From Hyphodiscus hymeniophilus (lineage: Eukaryota > Ascomycota > Leotiomycetes > Helotiales > Hyphodiscaceae), in assembly GCA_016508695.1 (NCBI GenBank), contig VNKQ01000002.1, positions 1,798,001 through 1,862,000 on the forward strand: DNA of 64,000 bases. Reading direction: 5' to 3'. Every line of letters starts with the position of its first letter. The first letter of the stretch is position 1. A model generated the notes under the pieces. The model was given only the letters and a program-made list of their open reading frames with translations, made no database searches and was not told the origin of the DNA. Below are positions 1 to 11,850 of this stretch, piece after piece. The translations under genes were made by a program, and so were the position numbers.

Positions 1-2
1 CG

Positions 3-146
3 GGCCAAGGGAAGACTGGTTTGGTGCGGGGGCTCTGGAAACCTGAAGACGGAATAACTTTCGGAATAGATAGTAGAGGTGGAGTAGCATATGCAGATAA
101 GATGCCGAGTGGATACAGTAGCGACGAAGACGAAGAAGACGCTTGA
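3..146 (+). CDS. 3' end of an unidentified gene (partial)
   Basis: An open frame enters from the left edge and stops at TGA 144-146, giving 47 residues. It contains a WKPEDGITFGIDSRGG segment and ends in a very acidic tail, SSDEDEEDA. An acidic C-terminus of this type is common in nuclear and nucleolar fungal proteins, but I do not recognise the family. The frame has no stop over its whole visible length and the composition looks coding. The start and most of the gene lie outside the window, so function cannot be assigned. Confidence 0.5.
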   Translation, partial: GQGKTGLVRGLWKPEDGITFGIDSRGGVAYADKMPSGYSSDEDEEDA

Positions 147-581
147 CTTGAGCAGGCGGAGTGGAAAGGAATCAAGGACAAATGTAGATACGTCGTGTTC
201 CTTGGCTGGGGGCTCTTTCATTTGGTCCGTGGTTCCTTGGTTTGGTTTCCTGCTTGATTCTTGTTTGATGAATAGGGAATGAAGACCTGCCTCGGTGATC
301 AATCTTGCATATGATGGCTGAGTACTGGCACTTGAGCATATCATGTGGCTTCTCGAGTAATTGAAAGCAAATCTGGGTTGAATGAGCTGCATGAATGTAT
401 ACAATGATGTGGACCGAGGTTCGCCATGGACCTGAAATCTAATGCATAGAAAGATACAGTAAGCATATCTATTTATTTGCATTTGTATGAAAGCATCGCA
501 AACCAGTGGAACGCCATCGCCTGAGCGCCAGTTCCTCCATTATATGCACCATTGAGCCATTCTCGACCCGATCCCGTTAAC
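147..581. other. Intergenic, convergent 3' ends
   Basis: This spacer lies between the stop of the partial left-edge gene and the stop of the J-protein gene on the other strand. I see no supported gene in it. It should hold the two 3' untranslated regions. Confidence 0.6.
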
Positions 582-1332
582 TCAACCAATAGGCTTCTGC
601 TTCTTCTTTTTCTTCTTCTCACCACCCTTCTGGAAATCCCTCCAACTATCAATCCTCTGTTCCCTCGTACTCTCCCAATCCTGCTCATGTTCCCTCTTCC
701 TCTTCCTCGCCTCAACTTCATCATCAGTCTTCTTCTGCTCCCTGCCCTCCTCCTGCATCTGCGCCTTCACCTGCCTTCGTCTCCTATGCTCATTATCAAT
801 CAGCACCATCTTAGTCTTCTCTCTCCAATCGCGCGCAAAAGCCTCCGTCTTCAGTTCCTCGCTGTCAGTCGTCCATTTGTTCTCTCGTATGAGTAGCATG
901 CGTGCGTCGGCAATGGCTTCGTCTAAACGCTCCCGATGCTTCTCGTCCATAAGTTCTGTCTGCGCCTTTTTGAGACGGTCAAATGCATCGGGGGCTAGAG
1001 GATTCGTCGTCTTGTCCGGATGGATTAGGAGGGATTTCATGCGGTAGCATTTTTTGATATCGGATTCTGGGACGCCGGGTTGGAGGTCAAGTACTGCATA
1101 ACTATTTGGATATTAGATTGAGCCTAGATAGAAGCCTGGGACTGGAGGCTTACGCATCTAGACGGAAAGCTTTCAAGATACGATCAATTTCAGCATCCTA
1201 GTTCAACGATCATGTCAGTAATTGTGCAGCGCGACTAATTGTAGGGCGTACCTTGTTGAACTCTTTCTCCTCTGATGCAAGAGCTTCAAGTGCGTCGATA
1301 TCATCGTCAGCTTTCTCGGGCTTGATAGTCAT
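582..1332 (-). CDS. J-domain protein, DNAJC8/SPF31 family (splicing-associated)
   Basis: Three exons, complement of 1332-1252, 1197-1154 and 1101-582, give 214 residues. The start is the first ATG (MTIKPEKADDD). The joins restore AYAVLDLQPGV followed by CYRMKSLLIHPDK, the core of a J-domain with its HPD tripeptide, which stimulates Hsp70 ATPase. After the J-domain comes a long charged helical region ending in a lysine run (KKKKKK), a likely nuclear signal. A short J-domain plus a charged coiled tail is the layout of DNAJC8 (human) and SPF31 (fission yeast), which associate with spliceosomes. That role is inferred from the family. The first base of exon 3 was chosen over a nearby CAG because only the upstream TAG acceptor keeps the frame open. 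The gene is divergent from RPA2. Confidence 0.85.
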
Positions 1333-2129
1333 AGCTCACCGAAATATACCGATCAAGCGATCGGTGATACGGTCAAAAATTGTTGTTTTTCAGATTATTG
1401 TGAATATGAAGACGGGTCGAGGTTATCGATTGCTTCTAGCCGGGGCAGCTTCGGCCGATTGAGTCACGTGCGTAACCGTACTATCATTTAGCGGTCTTAT
1501 CATGCTCCTCAGTTTCATTCACCAGTTCATACCTCTGTAAGCTTGGATGAAGAAATCCTCTTTACAACAACCCTTCCTAAGCCGAGCAAGTCTCGAGACG
1601 ATGACTTTCCCATGAAGTATCACTATTCCGCAGTGTGATCCAAGCCATACTTTTGTTAGCTGGGTTATGAACTGTGGAATCACCGTTAGCGACAGGACAT
1701 CTTGTAGCAATACAACACTTCCATTAGAAGACCATGGCCTTTATCCAAATTGTTTCGAGTCATGGTCGACCCATCACGGGTAATTCAGAAGACGCTTCGA
1801 GTCTGTTTTGTCCGTGCCTTAAGCACTCAGTTACATCCATTGTGAAAGATTTGGTTATATTCTTTAATTGATAGGATGGAATCTAGTACTTTGAAGCTTT
1901 CTAAATCGAATTTTACTTTAGAAAGGCGATAATTGTCAGGTATCGGGGGCATTTCTAAGTGATTGAGTTATTTGTAAGAATAGAGCTTTCCGTGGAGGTT
2001 TAGTGGGGAATACAAGCAATTACAAGTACTGTAGGTACTTCGCGTCGACGCGTTAAGTGGAAATCAGAAAAACATCCGAGACACCTCAAACATCAACACC
2101 TTCTAAAATCCGTCCGCAATTCCGTGACA
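1333..2129. promoter_or_regulatory. Divergent intergenic region between J-protein and RPA2 genes
   Basis: About 800 bases separate the two divergent start codons. The region must carry both promoters and 5' leaders. I see no convincing coding potential; the short open frames here lack family-like sequence. Confidence 0.5.
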
Positions 2130-3165
2130 ATGTGTAAGGCTGAACTTTTATAGAGGTATCATTACTGATTATGGAACAGCAAATTACGGATATGGAGGTG
2201 GCTATTCCACGACAACTTATGGTGCACAAGGCGGGGCAGATGGTGGTGGGTTCGTCCAAGGATATGGTGGTGGCTCCCAAGCAGGAAGTCAAGATACTCC
2301 AGGTGGCACAAAAGTATGTGATCTATAGCTCAAAGTGCCACTGCTTACTATCCCTCCAGACCTACGGAAAAGACACTCTGCGACCGGTCACCATTAAGCA
2401 AATAATAGACGCGTAAGTTTCTCGGCGCAGGATCCTCGAACCTTTTTGACTCCCAACAGAACTTTGCCCCATCCTGATGCAGATTTCAAGATCGATGGCA
2501 CTGAGGTAAACCAAGTAAGCCGTCTAAACTGATTCTCATGAGCAATCTAATGTAGCCAGGTCTCCTTTGTCGGCCAGATTCATAGCGTCTCCTCCCAAGC
2601 TACAAACACAACCTTTAAAATCGACGACGGGACCGGCCTAGTCGACGTAAAGCAATGGATAGACAGCGATGCCGACCCTGAAAACTCGAAAGCCCTTCCC
2701 TCCGAAGGCCAATATATCCATGTCTGGGGCCGTCTGAAGGAATTCAACAGCAAACGCCATGTAGCCGCCCACGTTTTACGCCCTGTTACAGACTTCAACG
2801 AAATCAATATGCACCTCCTCGAAGCGACAGCCGTACATCTTTATTTTGTTCGCGGGCCACCGGAGGGTGCAAATGGCGCTGTCAAGACTGAGGGTGGTAT
2901 GTTTGTTGATAGTGGAGCGCATGGAGATGGTGCTGCGTCAGGAGCTGCCAAAAAGTTGCCTGCGAAGCTGTCAGCTGTCGGAAGAAAGGTGTACGGTTTG
3001 CTGCAGTCGGCGCCGCAGAACAATGAGGGCTTGCATGTCCAGCAGATCGCTTCAGAGTTAAGCCTTCCGGCCAATGACGTGTTCAAGGCTGGAGATGAGT
3101 TGCTTGCGGATGGCCTAATCTACACGACGGTAGATGATGAGACATGGGCTGTGCTTGAGTACTAG
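2130..3165 (+). CDS. RFA2: Replication protein A subunit 2 (RPA32)
   Basis: Five exons (2130-2133, 2180-2313, 2360-2412, 2460-2514, 2560-3165) encode 283 residues, close to the 273 of yeast Rfa2. Exon 1 is only ATG plus one base; joined to exon 2 it reads MSNYGYGGGY, the Gly/Ser/Tyr-rich N-terminus that is phosphorylated in RPA2 proteins. The central OB-fold (about residues 60-185) contains RPVTIKQI, VSFVGQIHSV, IDDGTGLVDVKQW and YIHVWGRLKEF. The C-terminal winged helix (about 211-283) includes VYGLLQSAPQNNEGLHVQQI and ends DETWAVLEY. RPA is the heterotrimeric single-stranded DNA binding complex of replication, repair and checkpoint signalling. The tiny first exon is easily missed by gene finders, which may instead start inside exon 2. 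Confidence 0.95.
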
Positions 3166-3456
3166 ATATTGCGGAAGCGATGAGGCGATATGGATAGGAC
3201 ATGAAGTATGAACATCACATGAAGGAGGAAATGAGGCGTTTTGGAATCGTTTTCTGTTGATTTGGCACTCTTAAAATGTTACATGTCTGTAATTGCTACT
3301 CATGAACCATGAAGTTAGGTAATGCACTTAAAACTCAATCAACTGCGTTACACAGACAATAGGCAATGTTGACCTTTATTCAATTTCGGTCAAAATCAAA
3401 ATCAAACACCAACAAGAGAAATCTTGTCTCATCTCATACTGGGTTCTCGTCAAGAT

Positions 3457-4285
3457 TCAAAGAGCCCTGATTTTTACAGTCCCGTTCCTCTTCGAACCCT
3501 CAGTAATTGCCTGTGGTTCCCTAACCATAATATGCATCTTGATGGGCTTCGGGCCTCTCTCAAGGGCAATGACTTTCTTCTCAGCAAATGCATGCTTCTT
3601 GTAATACCCAATATTCGCCTCAGCGCTAGACTCGAGATACATAGCCCGTCCCTCGAGATCAGCCCTTTCAGTCATATTCTCGATAAGTTTTCGGGCATAG
3701 CCTTTACCACGAGCGCTGGGCTTGGAGCCGAGGTAGACGAGGTAGTAAGACTCGTCGTCACGCTCGCCCATGATCTCATGCTTGGTGTCGTGCAAGAGGG
3801 GCAGGAACTCGTTGTAGAAACGTGTCTTGCCTTCCGAGGAGAGCTTGTACCATAGGCGCCACATGCCGGAGCGGATGATAGTCCAAAGGTCGTCCATGTT
3901 CTTTCCTGGAGGCATCCTGTCATCGTTAGTTTCAACGTCGAATCTAAACGATTCGGCAGAGGTTATCTCACCAGAGAGCAACAGCATCGTAATCAGGACC
4001 AATGGTTGTCACAATGCCTTTGTAGCAATGAGCAGCGGTGACATAACGCAAGATATCGCAGTGGAGCTTGTACTTATACTCTTCAGTAAAAGATGCCATG
4101 TCATCCGTATCAAGGAAGTAGCGAGCCACGTCGTCAACAGCGAATGCCTCGGCAAGACTCAATGCTGCCTGTTCATATTCGGCGATGGAAAGCACGCGGA
4201 CTTCGTCAGTCGTCTCGTCGGGTGTGAGACTGCGTTTCTTCTCGAGAGTAACATTCCCGGTACTGATGTTACTAACAGGCGCCAT
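3457..4285 (-). CDS. GNAT-family N-acetyltransferase
   Basis: Two exons, complement of 4285-3972 and 3916-3457, encode 257 residues. The intron splits a Trp codon and the join reads VALWMPPGKNMDDLW. The acetyl-CoA binding motif A is visible as ARGKGYA at about residues 173-179, preceded by a beta-strand-like YYLVYLGSKP. The following YLESSAEANIGYYKKHAF is the usual motif B region. The N-terminal part (VRVLSIAEYEQAALSLAEAF) matches the start of fungal acetyltransferase-like proteins. The substrate is unknown; such fungal GNATs act on small amines, toxins or proteins and sequence alone does not decide. Convergent with RPA2, the two stops being 291 bases apart. Confidence 0.85.
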
Positions 4286-5714
4286 GACTGTGGTTTGTAT
4301 CGTGATAATGGACTCGACCTAACCTGGTTTCTCTAGGAGATATCAACAAATATTCAGGTCTCTATGGGGAAAGATGAGACAAACAAGACAATGGTTTTTC
4401 AGCTGGCCTCGTACTATCTCCTGTATGCTGTTTAGAAAGCTGCGTTCTCGACACTGTTTCGTATCGAGACGGGAACCGCAGGCAATTGAGGCTTTGGCGT
4501 ATGTCAACCGACATCAATGTTGTGTTATCCAGGTGTTCCTTAAAAAGGATTTGATGGGAGATTGCGGATTCGGAGTCCGTGAAGTTGTTCGAGGGGATTT
4601 TGGTGCAGTATCACAGAGCTCCAAGATAGTGATGAGTCTAAGTAGATTGTCTTGATGTCGATGCCAAGTAAGAATGCGGATCTTTGATGGCTGCGTTGAT
4701 GCTTAATTTAGAGCTGCCAATCTGTGGTTTTGGGAGTCTTTAGCAATGAAGGAATCGAATGTCTTGTAAATATTGAGTATATCGGATTCAAGGATGGAAA
4801 GGCGATGAGGCGGCTTATGTAGATGCGAATCAAGGACCCGGGAACGTCGTGTAACCCATGGAAGGCACGACTCCACTTAAGCACTAGGGAAGCCATCGTG
4901 GATTTATCGTCCCAACCGAGAACGTACCCGTTGTCTCCGCAGCTGATAGCCAGACTTGTGATAACAATCTGACTGGGTCGTTCCCCTCCTTGTTTGCATT
5001 CTTTTGCCGAAACAAACACAAAGGACCTATCGAGCTGCCTCATTTGCTGCATTGCAGCTCCCATGCATCAAGGGCAAGTCCTGTATTGGACCTGTGATGG
5101 GCAACCTAAGCAACATCGCCCTGTTGGAATCGCCGCTGCTGGGCGTGGGCGCCTGATCATCGCCAGCGTGGGGTTGCAGGCTGTCGCATGGACCTGGCGC
5201 TTTCGGTTAGAAGATACGGGATGGATGGACCCCTCCAAAACGCGATGCCGAGCGCCGACAGGTCCATAGTGGAACAAATTTCGTGCTAGATGCACAGTGG
5301 TAAATGGGAGATGTTAGATCGAGATAGGCTTGAGTGAGTAACGAGGGAAGAGAGCAGGAATCGAGGATGTGTCGGAGTTGAGGAGGACAACGACGACGAC
5401 AATAACAGAAGACAATCAAACGAGACAATATCCCACGTCCGCCTATTCTTCATAATCTAGTCGCCACTTGTAGGGAAGCCCAGCGTCTGCCCGCTCTTGG
5501 AACTGAAGGATTAGAAATGGCCAATAGAGCACTAGTTGACGGTTCAGTGCATGCTCATTCATTACATTGTCTGTGGGAATATTATCGTTTCTCAAGCCAT
5601 TTCCCTTCCGGAGTACCTGCAGGTTACTTACTCCTCACCTTCTCGCGATAGCCAGTCTTGTATGATCCCGACGCCAATTCTATGCATCATTTCGAATCCT
5701 TCCCAATTCGTTAT
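4286..5714. other. Intergenic, no supported gene
   Basis: This spacer of 1.4 kb precedes the GNAT gene and follows the isomerase stop codon. One ATG-started open frame of 118 codons lies on the minus strand at 5064-4708, but its translation shows no family features and I do not call it a gene. The GNAT promoter should lie just right of 4285. Confidence 0.45.
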
Positions 5715-6592
5715 TCACATTCTTCGTATCTGCTGTTCGTTCAAGTATTTCTCGAGGCCCTCATCCAGATGCTCCCACCACTCGAAGAGCAAAGAATGAC
5801 AGATAAGTTTGAACCAAGGAGTAAACTTGAGCGCAGGGTCGTTGAACATTGTTTTCAGTCCATCGACAGTGACGTATGTAGTATCTCGAACTTCATTGAA
5901 ATTGGGCTCAATGTCAACATCGGCTTTGATGAATAGAATGTAGTCAACTGCACAGTCACACGAGCTTAGCATGTGCTGAATTCCAAGACATAGAGATAAG
6001 GCTTACTCTCGTGCTCTCCCCATTTGCCGTCACTGGGCGCCTTGTAATGGATTCTAGTCAAAAAATTGAAATTCTCAATTGGCACTTGAGCTGCTTTGAT
6101 GCCGAGCTCGTGATCAAGCTTGCGTTGTGCAGCTCTCTTTACGCCCATTACGGCCTCTTGCAATTCGGCGCCTCCTTCTCCGGGTATTCCTAGTGGATGG
6201 GAGCAACATGTATTGGTCCACATGTCTGGAAATGTAATCTTCTCGGCCGCGCGTTGTTGGAGGAGCAGTTCATTCTTGGAATTGAAGAGAAAGACTGAGA
6301 ATGCGCGGTGCAGGAGGCCTTTGTCGATGTTGGTCATGAGATGACCTGCAAGGTTAGTATGCAGCAATTGAAAGCGCAATACGGACCAGTACTCACATAT
6401 CTTCTTGCTAAAGTTTCCAATAGGCTTGTCATCCTCATCGAGAACAATGCAGACCTCGTCCATCAGCCTAATTTGTTCCTCATCGTGGCCATCCAACTCC
6501 GCTGAGCTTGTGTCGATGTCAGGGAAGAGCTGAAGGATACTTTGAGCGGTAATGGGCACGGTTTGAGTTAAGATAGTTGTCGTAGTAGACAT
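5715..6592 (-). CDS. IDI1: Isopentenyl-diphosphate delta-isomerase
   Basis: Three exons, complement of 6592-6397, 6345-6007 and 5947-5715, encode 255 residues. The enzyme interconverts isopentenyl and dimethylallyl diphosphate in the mevalonate pathway to sterols and other isoprenoids. Joins give KKICHLMTNIDKGLLHRAFS and WGEHEIDYILF. The Nudix-type fold is clear: the catalytic cysteine lies in TNTCCSHP (about Cys112/113) and the metal-binding and catalytic glutamates in WGEHE (Glu176 and 178). The C-terminal FTPWFKLICHSLLFEWW also matches the family. The start is the ATG giving MSTTTTILTQ. The frame stays open for about 30 codons further upstream, but without an ATG before a stop. Divergent from SYO1. 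Confidence 0.95.
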
Positions 6593-6907
6593 GTTGACAG
6601 TAGTGGCGTGTAGCCGTCGACTTACGTAGGAAGTGCTCGAGGAAAATGCCTCACCGGCCTTCGTCGAAAATCGGGCTCCCAATCCAATTTACCCAGACAA
6701 ACATTTTTGGTTGCGATAGGTGGCGGTGGCTGTGCTGTGCCTGACCTGCGTGGCCCGAGCGTGGCACACCGCCTTCCACCCCAGGTTTGACAGAAAAAGG
6801 AACGAGGTGCAGCCTCGAACTTTTCAAAATCTGAAGTCGCCTCTATCTCGGCCGCAGAGTTTGGCAAAGAAGAACCTGATTCAACGATATCCAAGCATAT
6901 ATCCGAG
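6593..6907. promoter_or_regulatory. Short bidirectional promoter between IDI1 and SYO1
   Basis: Only 315 bases separate the two divergent start codons, so both promoters and 5' leaders must overlap or abut. No clear TATA box is seen. No gene is supported here. Confidence 0.5.
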
Positions 6908-8941
6908 ATGGGGAAACCTAAGCCCAGGAACAGAACCAAGGATCGCTCAATTTCTACAGGAAAGCCAGCAAAAGGTCCCTCAGATCCTCGCATCCTATCT
7001 GCGTTACAGGATTTACAGTGTGCCGATTTGAAGAAGAAATTGTTTGCCGCAAGTCTTATTGCGGATCTCATAAAAGATCCCGTGACAAGAAAACAGCTAC
7101 TCCGAGAACATATCGTAAAGATTTTGATCGAACAGACGCTTTGCGATTCGAATTTGGAGACGAGAACTGCTGGCTGGAAATTGTTGAGAGACTTTGCCCA
7201 AGAAGAAGAGGCAGATTTCTGCGTTCACCTTTACCGGCAAGATGTAATCGCAGCTGTAGAGGATGTCGTCAAAAGTGTTAGTAATTCTGACTTTTCAAAA
7301 GTTCGAAATTCTAATTCATAGCAGATCTTTCTGATTGTCGGATCGCGAGAGGCTCCATTTTCGAGCTCGCCAAAAGCCCAGCAAGAACTCATCTGGAACC
7401 TCATAGGCTCAATAGTCGGTTTGCTGTCGATACTTTCAGCGGCACAGGATGAAATTCTTGAGGCTATCACCGAAGTCCCGGTTCTTGTTAACTTTCCATT
7501 TGGCCTTCTCGCCCTCGAGTCGATACCCGTAGAGCTCGAATTCGAAACCCTCTTGTGCCTGTCTGCCTTGACTGAGGACAATAAGCCACTCGCCGAACAC
7601 ATCTTGGACAACTCCTTTTTGCTGGAAGGGTTGAAACAAATCAAGGATTCTGGAGAAGCTAAAGCAGTTCCTGCTTGCAGTGTGCTTCATAATTTCTTCA
7701 CAGCTATGCAATGGTATGACCATAACACACCAATGGAAGGACATTCGGACGCAATGATTCTTCCAGCTCTGATACAAGCTATGGAGGTACCGCAGAACAA
7801 TGACACCAAAGGCCTTTCGAGTTCTTCAAGTCCGGATCAAGTCTTACAACTGGCGGTGGAAGTCATAGCATCAATTGCGACCTGTCTCCAAGAAGCATTG
7901 GAGCATGGCATTGGTCACGAAAAAGAATTCGAAGGATTTGGCGATGACAGTATCGACATCAAGCAGGAGATGGAGCACGGTGTAGGTTCGAAGGACAGAA
8001 AAGGCAAGAATATGGGTTCAAAGGACGAGGACGAGGATGATGAGATGGATGAAGATGAAGAATCCATGAACTCCGAGGAAATCGACGCGGATATGGACCT
8101 TGTTACTGGAGATGGCGCTGACGACGACGATAGCCCTGCGGAAGAGGTGACTTTGGATCGATTGGTACGAAAGGCAACGCCAAAGCTGCTCAACCTTTTT
8201 CAATCTGATGGACCCATCCGGTCTTATGCCTTATCGGCACTGAACAACATTGCCTGGACAGTTTCTAGCATTGATTTCTCAACCGGCCACTTAAATAGTC
8301 TGCAGAAACTCTGGTCATCATTATCTTCTCGGATTTGGAACGAAATTATTACTCCAGTACTATCATCCAACACAGCTGATATTGATTTGGCTTCTTCGGT
8401 CACAAGTCTTGCGTGGGCACTAGCTCGCAGCGCCCAAGGAGTCGTCGAGATTCAACCCGGAGAGCATCGGAAATTCATGGCATTGTATCGAGCATCGAAA
8501 ACTCTCAATGGACCTGAACAAAGCGGATCAACGAAAGGATCTGAAGAGCCAGGTGATGCGTTCCAAGGTCTGGGGGTGAAAGCAATCGGTGTCCTAGGTC
8601 GACTTGCTCTTAGTCCAGCACCAATCGAACTCAACCGAGACATTGGAATCTTCCTTCTTACCGTCCTCGCCGACCCTAATACCTCTGCGGCCGATACAGT
8701 TGAGGCGATGAATCAAATTTTTGACATCTATGCTGATAAGAGTAATGCTTTCGATGAGCCTGTCTTCTGGGCCAATGGTTTCTACAAGCATTTGGAAGAA
8801 ATACTACCTAAAGCAAGAAAGATGGCTAAGGGTATCGATAAGAGAAAGTTTGGGGAGTTGCGAGCCAGAACTGATGAGGCTATTCTAAATTTGGCTCGTT
8901 TCTTGAAGTACAAGCGGACCGAGAGGAATGGAAGCAATTGA
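6908..8941 (+). CDS. SYO1: Symportin Syo1 (HEATR3-like), Rpl5/Rpl11 co-import chaperone
   Basis: Two exons, 6908-7276 and 7322 (or 7325)-8941, encode 662 or 661 residues; the acceptor is a TAGCAG tandem so either is possible. Syo1 binds free ribosomal proteins uL18 (Rpl5) and uL5 (Rpl11) and carries them with 5S rRNA assembly into the nucleus. The basic N-terminus MGKPKPRNRTK and the following HEAT-like helical repeats (for example AASLIADLIKDPVTRKQLL and IWNLIGSIVGLLSIL) fit. A very acidic loop, about residues 355-400 (DEDEDDEMDEDEE and further), interrupts the helical repeats exactly as in the Chaetomium protein of about 675 residues. The C-terminus is again helical and ends FLKYKRTERNGSN. 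The start ATG follows the last stop in frame. Confidence 0.88.
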
Positions 8942-10118
8942 GGTTGGACCGAATACACGTTTGACGTATCGAGTTACCGAATATGTTCTCAAATTGGCCC
9001 TCGAGGACAACTTGTTGGCAGGTATACCATGGAAGAAGATAGCTGCCAGAAACTCATGCCACCACTCGTCCTCGCTCTTGCATAGCCCAGGATGGAGGAA
9101 CCGGCGTCAACGCGACTCTAACTCCATGCCAATCAGGGCGGAATAATGATTTTACATTACATGACTCACTCAACAAAACCAAAAGTCTCACAACATCGAG
9201 GCCCGACAGTTTAAAATGCCCATTCAAAGTTGCTTGCGGCAAGGCTCTCAGGCGTTTTTCTCTTGTCGCACGAGGCTGTGCATTCTGGAGACCTGCCCCA
9301 CTTCCACACATTACCAGAAGATATACCAGTTACCTGTGCAACTCACATCCCTGCAACGATTGAACGTTCCTTATACCCTGCAGTGCTCTCTCTTGTATTT
9401 TATCGCTCCTTCGAACTATCATGCAAGTGGTATGACTTTATTTGTATTCCTTATGTGTGGACTAGCCTGGATCTCAGCCTCGTTTCGGCGTGGGGTTCAA
9501 AATGCGGAATGTCTATATTCGCTCACAAGCAACGGTCCAAGCATCTTGATTCGGAACATTTTCGGAACATCTGCGATAGTTCACAGCTGTTTCTAACCTC
9601 TGCCCAAAAAGAAGCCGTAATCCTCTCAGGGGAAAACCCTTGGCGCTTTTCAGCACTCCCGGATCTGCGCTACTGTTCCAACATCATGACAGTCAGAAAG
9701 AAATGACGCAGAACATTAACCTGTACAGGATATCGATAGTGATTCACTCAATGCAATGAGATGTTTTTACGACATCCGCATGAATACCTCCCCACGGTGG
9801 GCCCGGGGAAACAGCATTTTGGGACTCCGTACCCTGTTCCGCTGAAAGTCGGGCGGCTGTGAAGGCAACAATTCGAATCTTCGGTGAGATCGTTCGCAAT
9901 TCCGCGGCAGTGTATCAATGCGGCGTAAGATTTTTTGTCCTGGTGAGTAATTTTGGCTTTCATTGAGGGCTTTCTTTACTCATCACCTGATACCATTTGT
10001 CTGGACGGGTACAAGTCGACACCGCTTTGGCGTGCCTCCTACGCCGTAGATATAAGCTTACGATGTCTAGCGTTATTCGTAGTTCAATCTCGTATCATTG
10101 TCGATCAGCTCATTGCCT
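8942..10118. other. Intergenic, no supported gene
   Basis: The region between SYO1 and the next gene on the same strand. Two overlapping plus-strand open frames occur near 9216-9706 (up to 158 codons) in different frames, but neither shows family-like sequence or compositional bias. Likely the SYO1 3' untranslated region followed by the promoter of the next gene. Confidence 0.4.
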
Positions 10119-11318
10119 ATGCATTTGCGTAGCCGTATGGTTCGAGATGTTGAGGATGATCAGCCATCGGTAGTCTCCGTTTCTTCAAGCAATATGACGG
10201 ATGAGAACAACTCTCAAGGAGCGGTACTTGGTAGCCCAGTGACAAGAAGGAGGTACGTCGACCTGGTAAGCTCTTCACTTCATTCAAAACTAATTCTTTA
10301 AAGCTGGTCAACGACACATGACTCTCAGGATTCGTCTCAAAATCCAAGTCAAGCTTTGAAGACCCTCCCACAATCGAACTACCACGATCACCGAACCTCC
10401 GAGTCTGACCCACAGTCAACTCGTGAGCAAAATCCATATCTTACTGACTATGAGATCGCATCCCAAACTGAACATCAAGAATATCCGACCTCGATACCAG
10501 ACCCCCAAGGAGATTTATACAGCACTTCTCTACCTCAAAGTCAAACTCAAACGCACCATTCAGAAGAGACCCCAGAATACGTTCAGATTTCGTCATCGCC
10601 AGCCACGACTTACAATCATCCTAACTCAAGCAGTAACCCGCAAACACCCGTTCAAACTCGCACTGACTTCGAGAATCCGTATCATACTCCTCACTCAGAT
10701 ACCCCGATTCAAGCTCCTCTTCAACAAGCAAGGAATCAATTTTACGGTTTGAACACAAACCAGACGCCAATCCCTCAATTATCCATTCGACGACTTGATC
10801 CTAGAGAGCCTGCTCAAGACCTTCATACGAGAGGGGAGTACTCTCCTTCCCATGGAAACACTCTGCCTCCACCTGATAGTCTCACCATCTTTCCTTCATT
10901 CCGACCAAATGAAGCCCACGAGCCACGCGAGCCGTTACTATACCTCCAGAGCCCCACATCTGGACCTCTCGACCGCTATGTGACCTCAGAAAACGAAGAG
11001 TCCTGGTCACCAGCTGTGCAAACCAATCCCGAGAGCCACAAGAGACGAATCTCAGAAGCTGATGGAACAATTGATGGTTATCGACATAACAAGATGAGGA
11101 CTGAGTTGGATGAGATTGGACAAAGGGGCGAAGGCCAAGACAGCCAGGGGCAGCGTCCGAGGAAGAGAAGACGCAGAGGGAGAGGCAGAAGTAGCGGGGA
11201 AGGGAGAGGTGTACAGCGGTCTAGGTTGCGGTCTGGGTCGAGGGATATGGGCACGGGTAACAGAAGGGATATAGAGGATAGAAGAGACAGGGGTGGTAAT
11301 GGAGGAAGGCGCCAGTGA
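10119..11318 (+). CDS. Low-complexity Gln/Ser/Pro-rich protein with Arg/Gly-rich C-terminus
   Basis: Two exons, 10119-10265 and 10329-11318, give 378 residues; GTAAGC and CTCAG flank the intron and the join reads RRRYVDLDSSQNPSQ. I do not recognise a family. About residues 50-260 are rich in Gln, Ser, Thr and Pro with no visible fold. The last 60 or so residues are very basic: RPRKRRRRGRGRSSGEGRG followed by repeated Arg/Asp/Gly. Such tails act as nuclear signals or RNA-binding RGG/RS-like regions in other proteins, which is only an inference here. Start chosen as the first ATG of the open frame (MHLRSRMVRD). Confidence 0.7.
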
Positions 11319-11850
11319 TTGAAGCTCTGATGGTATGAGTCAAGCGTCGATGCTTCAATGCTTTCTTGTGTTTGTGGTGTGAGGCATTTCGAGGGTATTT
11401 GAGATTGCAATCGGGCGTTAAGGCATTTACTTCGGGCATGTTGTTTTTGTCTTCCCTCCACAGCCCTCTATTTAAGCGTGTGGAAGAGGGCAGAAAAGGC
11501 TCGTAGTTCTTAATGGCATAGGACAGTAAGAAATTTGGTGTTATTCATGTAGATCGTGGACCATGTGTGGCTTCAACAGAACATTTTCTTGGGTTCTAAA
11601 CCCATAGTGGCCACTTCGCGTGAAGATAGGCACAAGCGAGTAGTGTGGGTCCTCGAAGTCTACCTAGGTAGTAAGACTAGATGAATCTACATCGTTTCTG
11701 CGACCTTTCTTCCACCAATGCAACGCCTGTAGTTATACATCTCCTCTACGCCCAAAGTGATGCTGCAGAAAGGTTCTCCCAGAACTTCCCTTTGTGTCTT
11801 ATCTCATTCCTCTAAGTCATACGTTCTCATCGGGGATTCAGGTCTCGAAC
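11319..11850. other. Convergent 3' intergenic region
   Basis: Between the stop codons of the Arg/Gly-rich protein gene and DDB1. Nothing coding is supported. It should hold both 3' untranslated regions. Confidence 0.5.

Noticed and set aside
4708..5064. 118-codon minus-strand open frame with an ATG
   Set aside because: No motif, no family-like sequence and no supporting context; probably chance.
6593..6682. N-terminal extension of the IDI1 reading frame that resembles a mitochondrial presequence
   Set aside because: The frame is open but has no ATG before an upstream in-frame stop, so the first usable start is at 6592.
9216..9706. Two overlapping plus-strand frames downstream of SYO1
   Set aside because: They overlap in different frames and neither has protein-family features; most likely 3' untranslated and spacer DNA.
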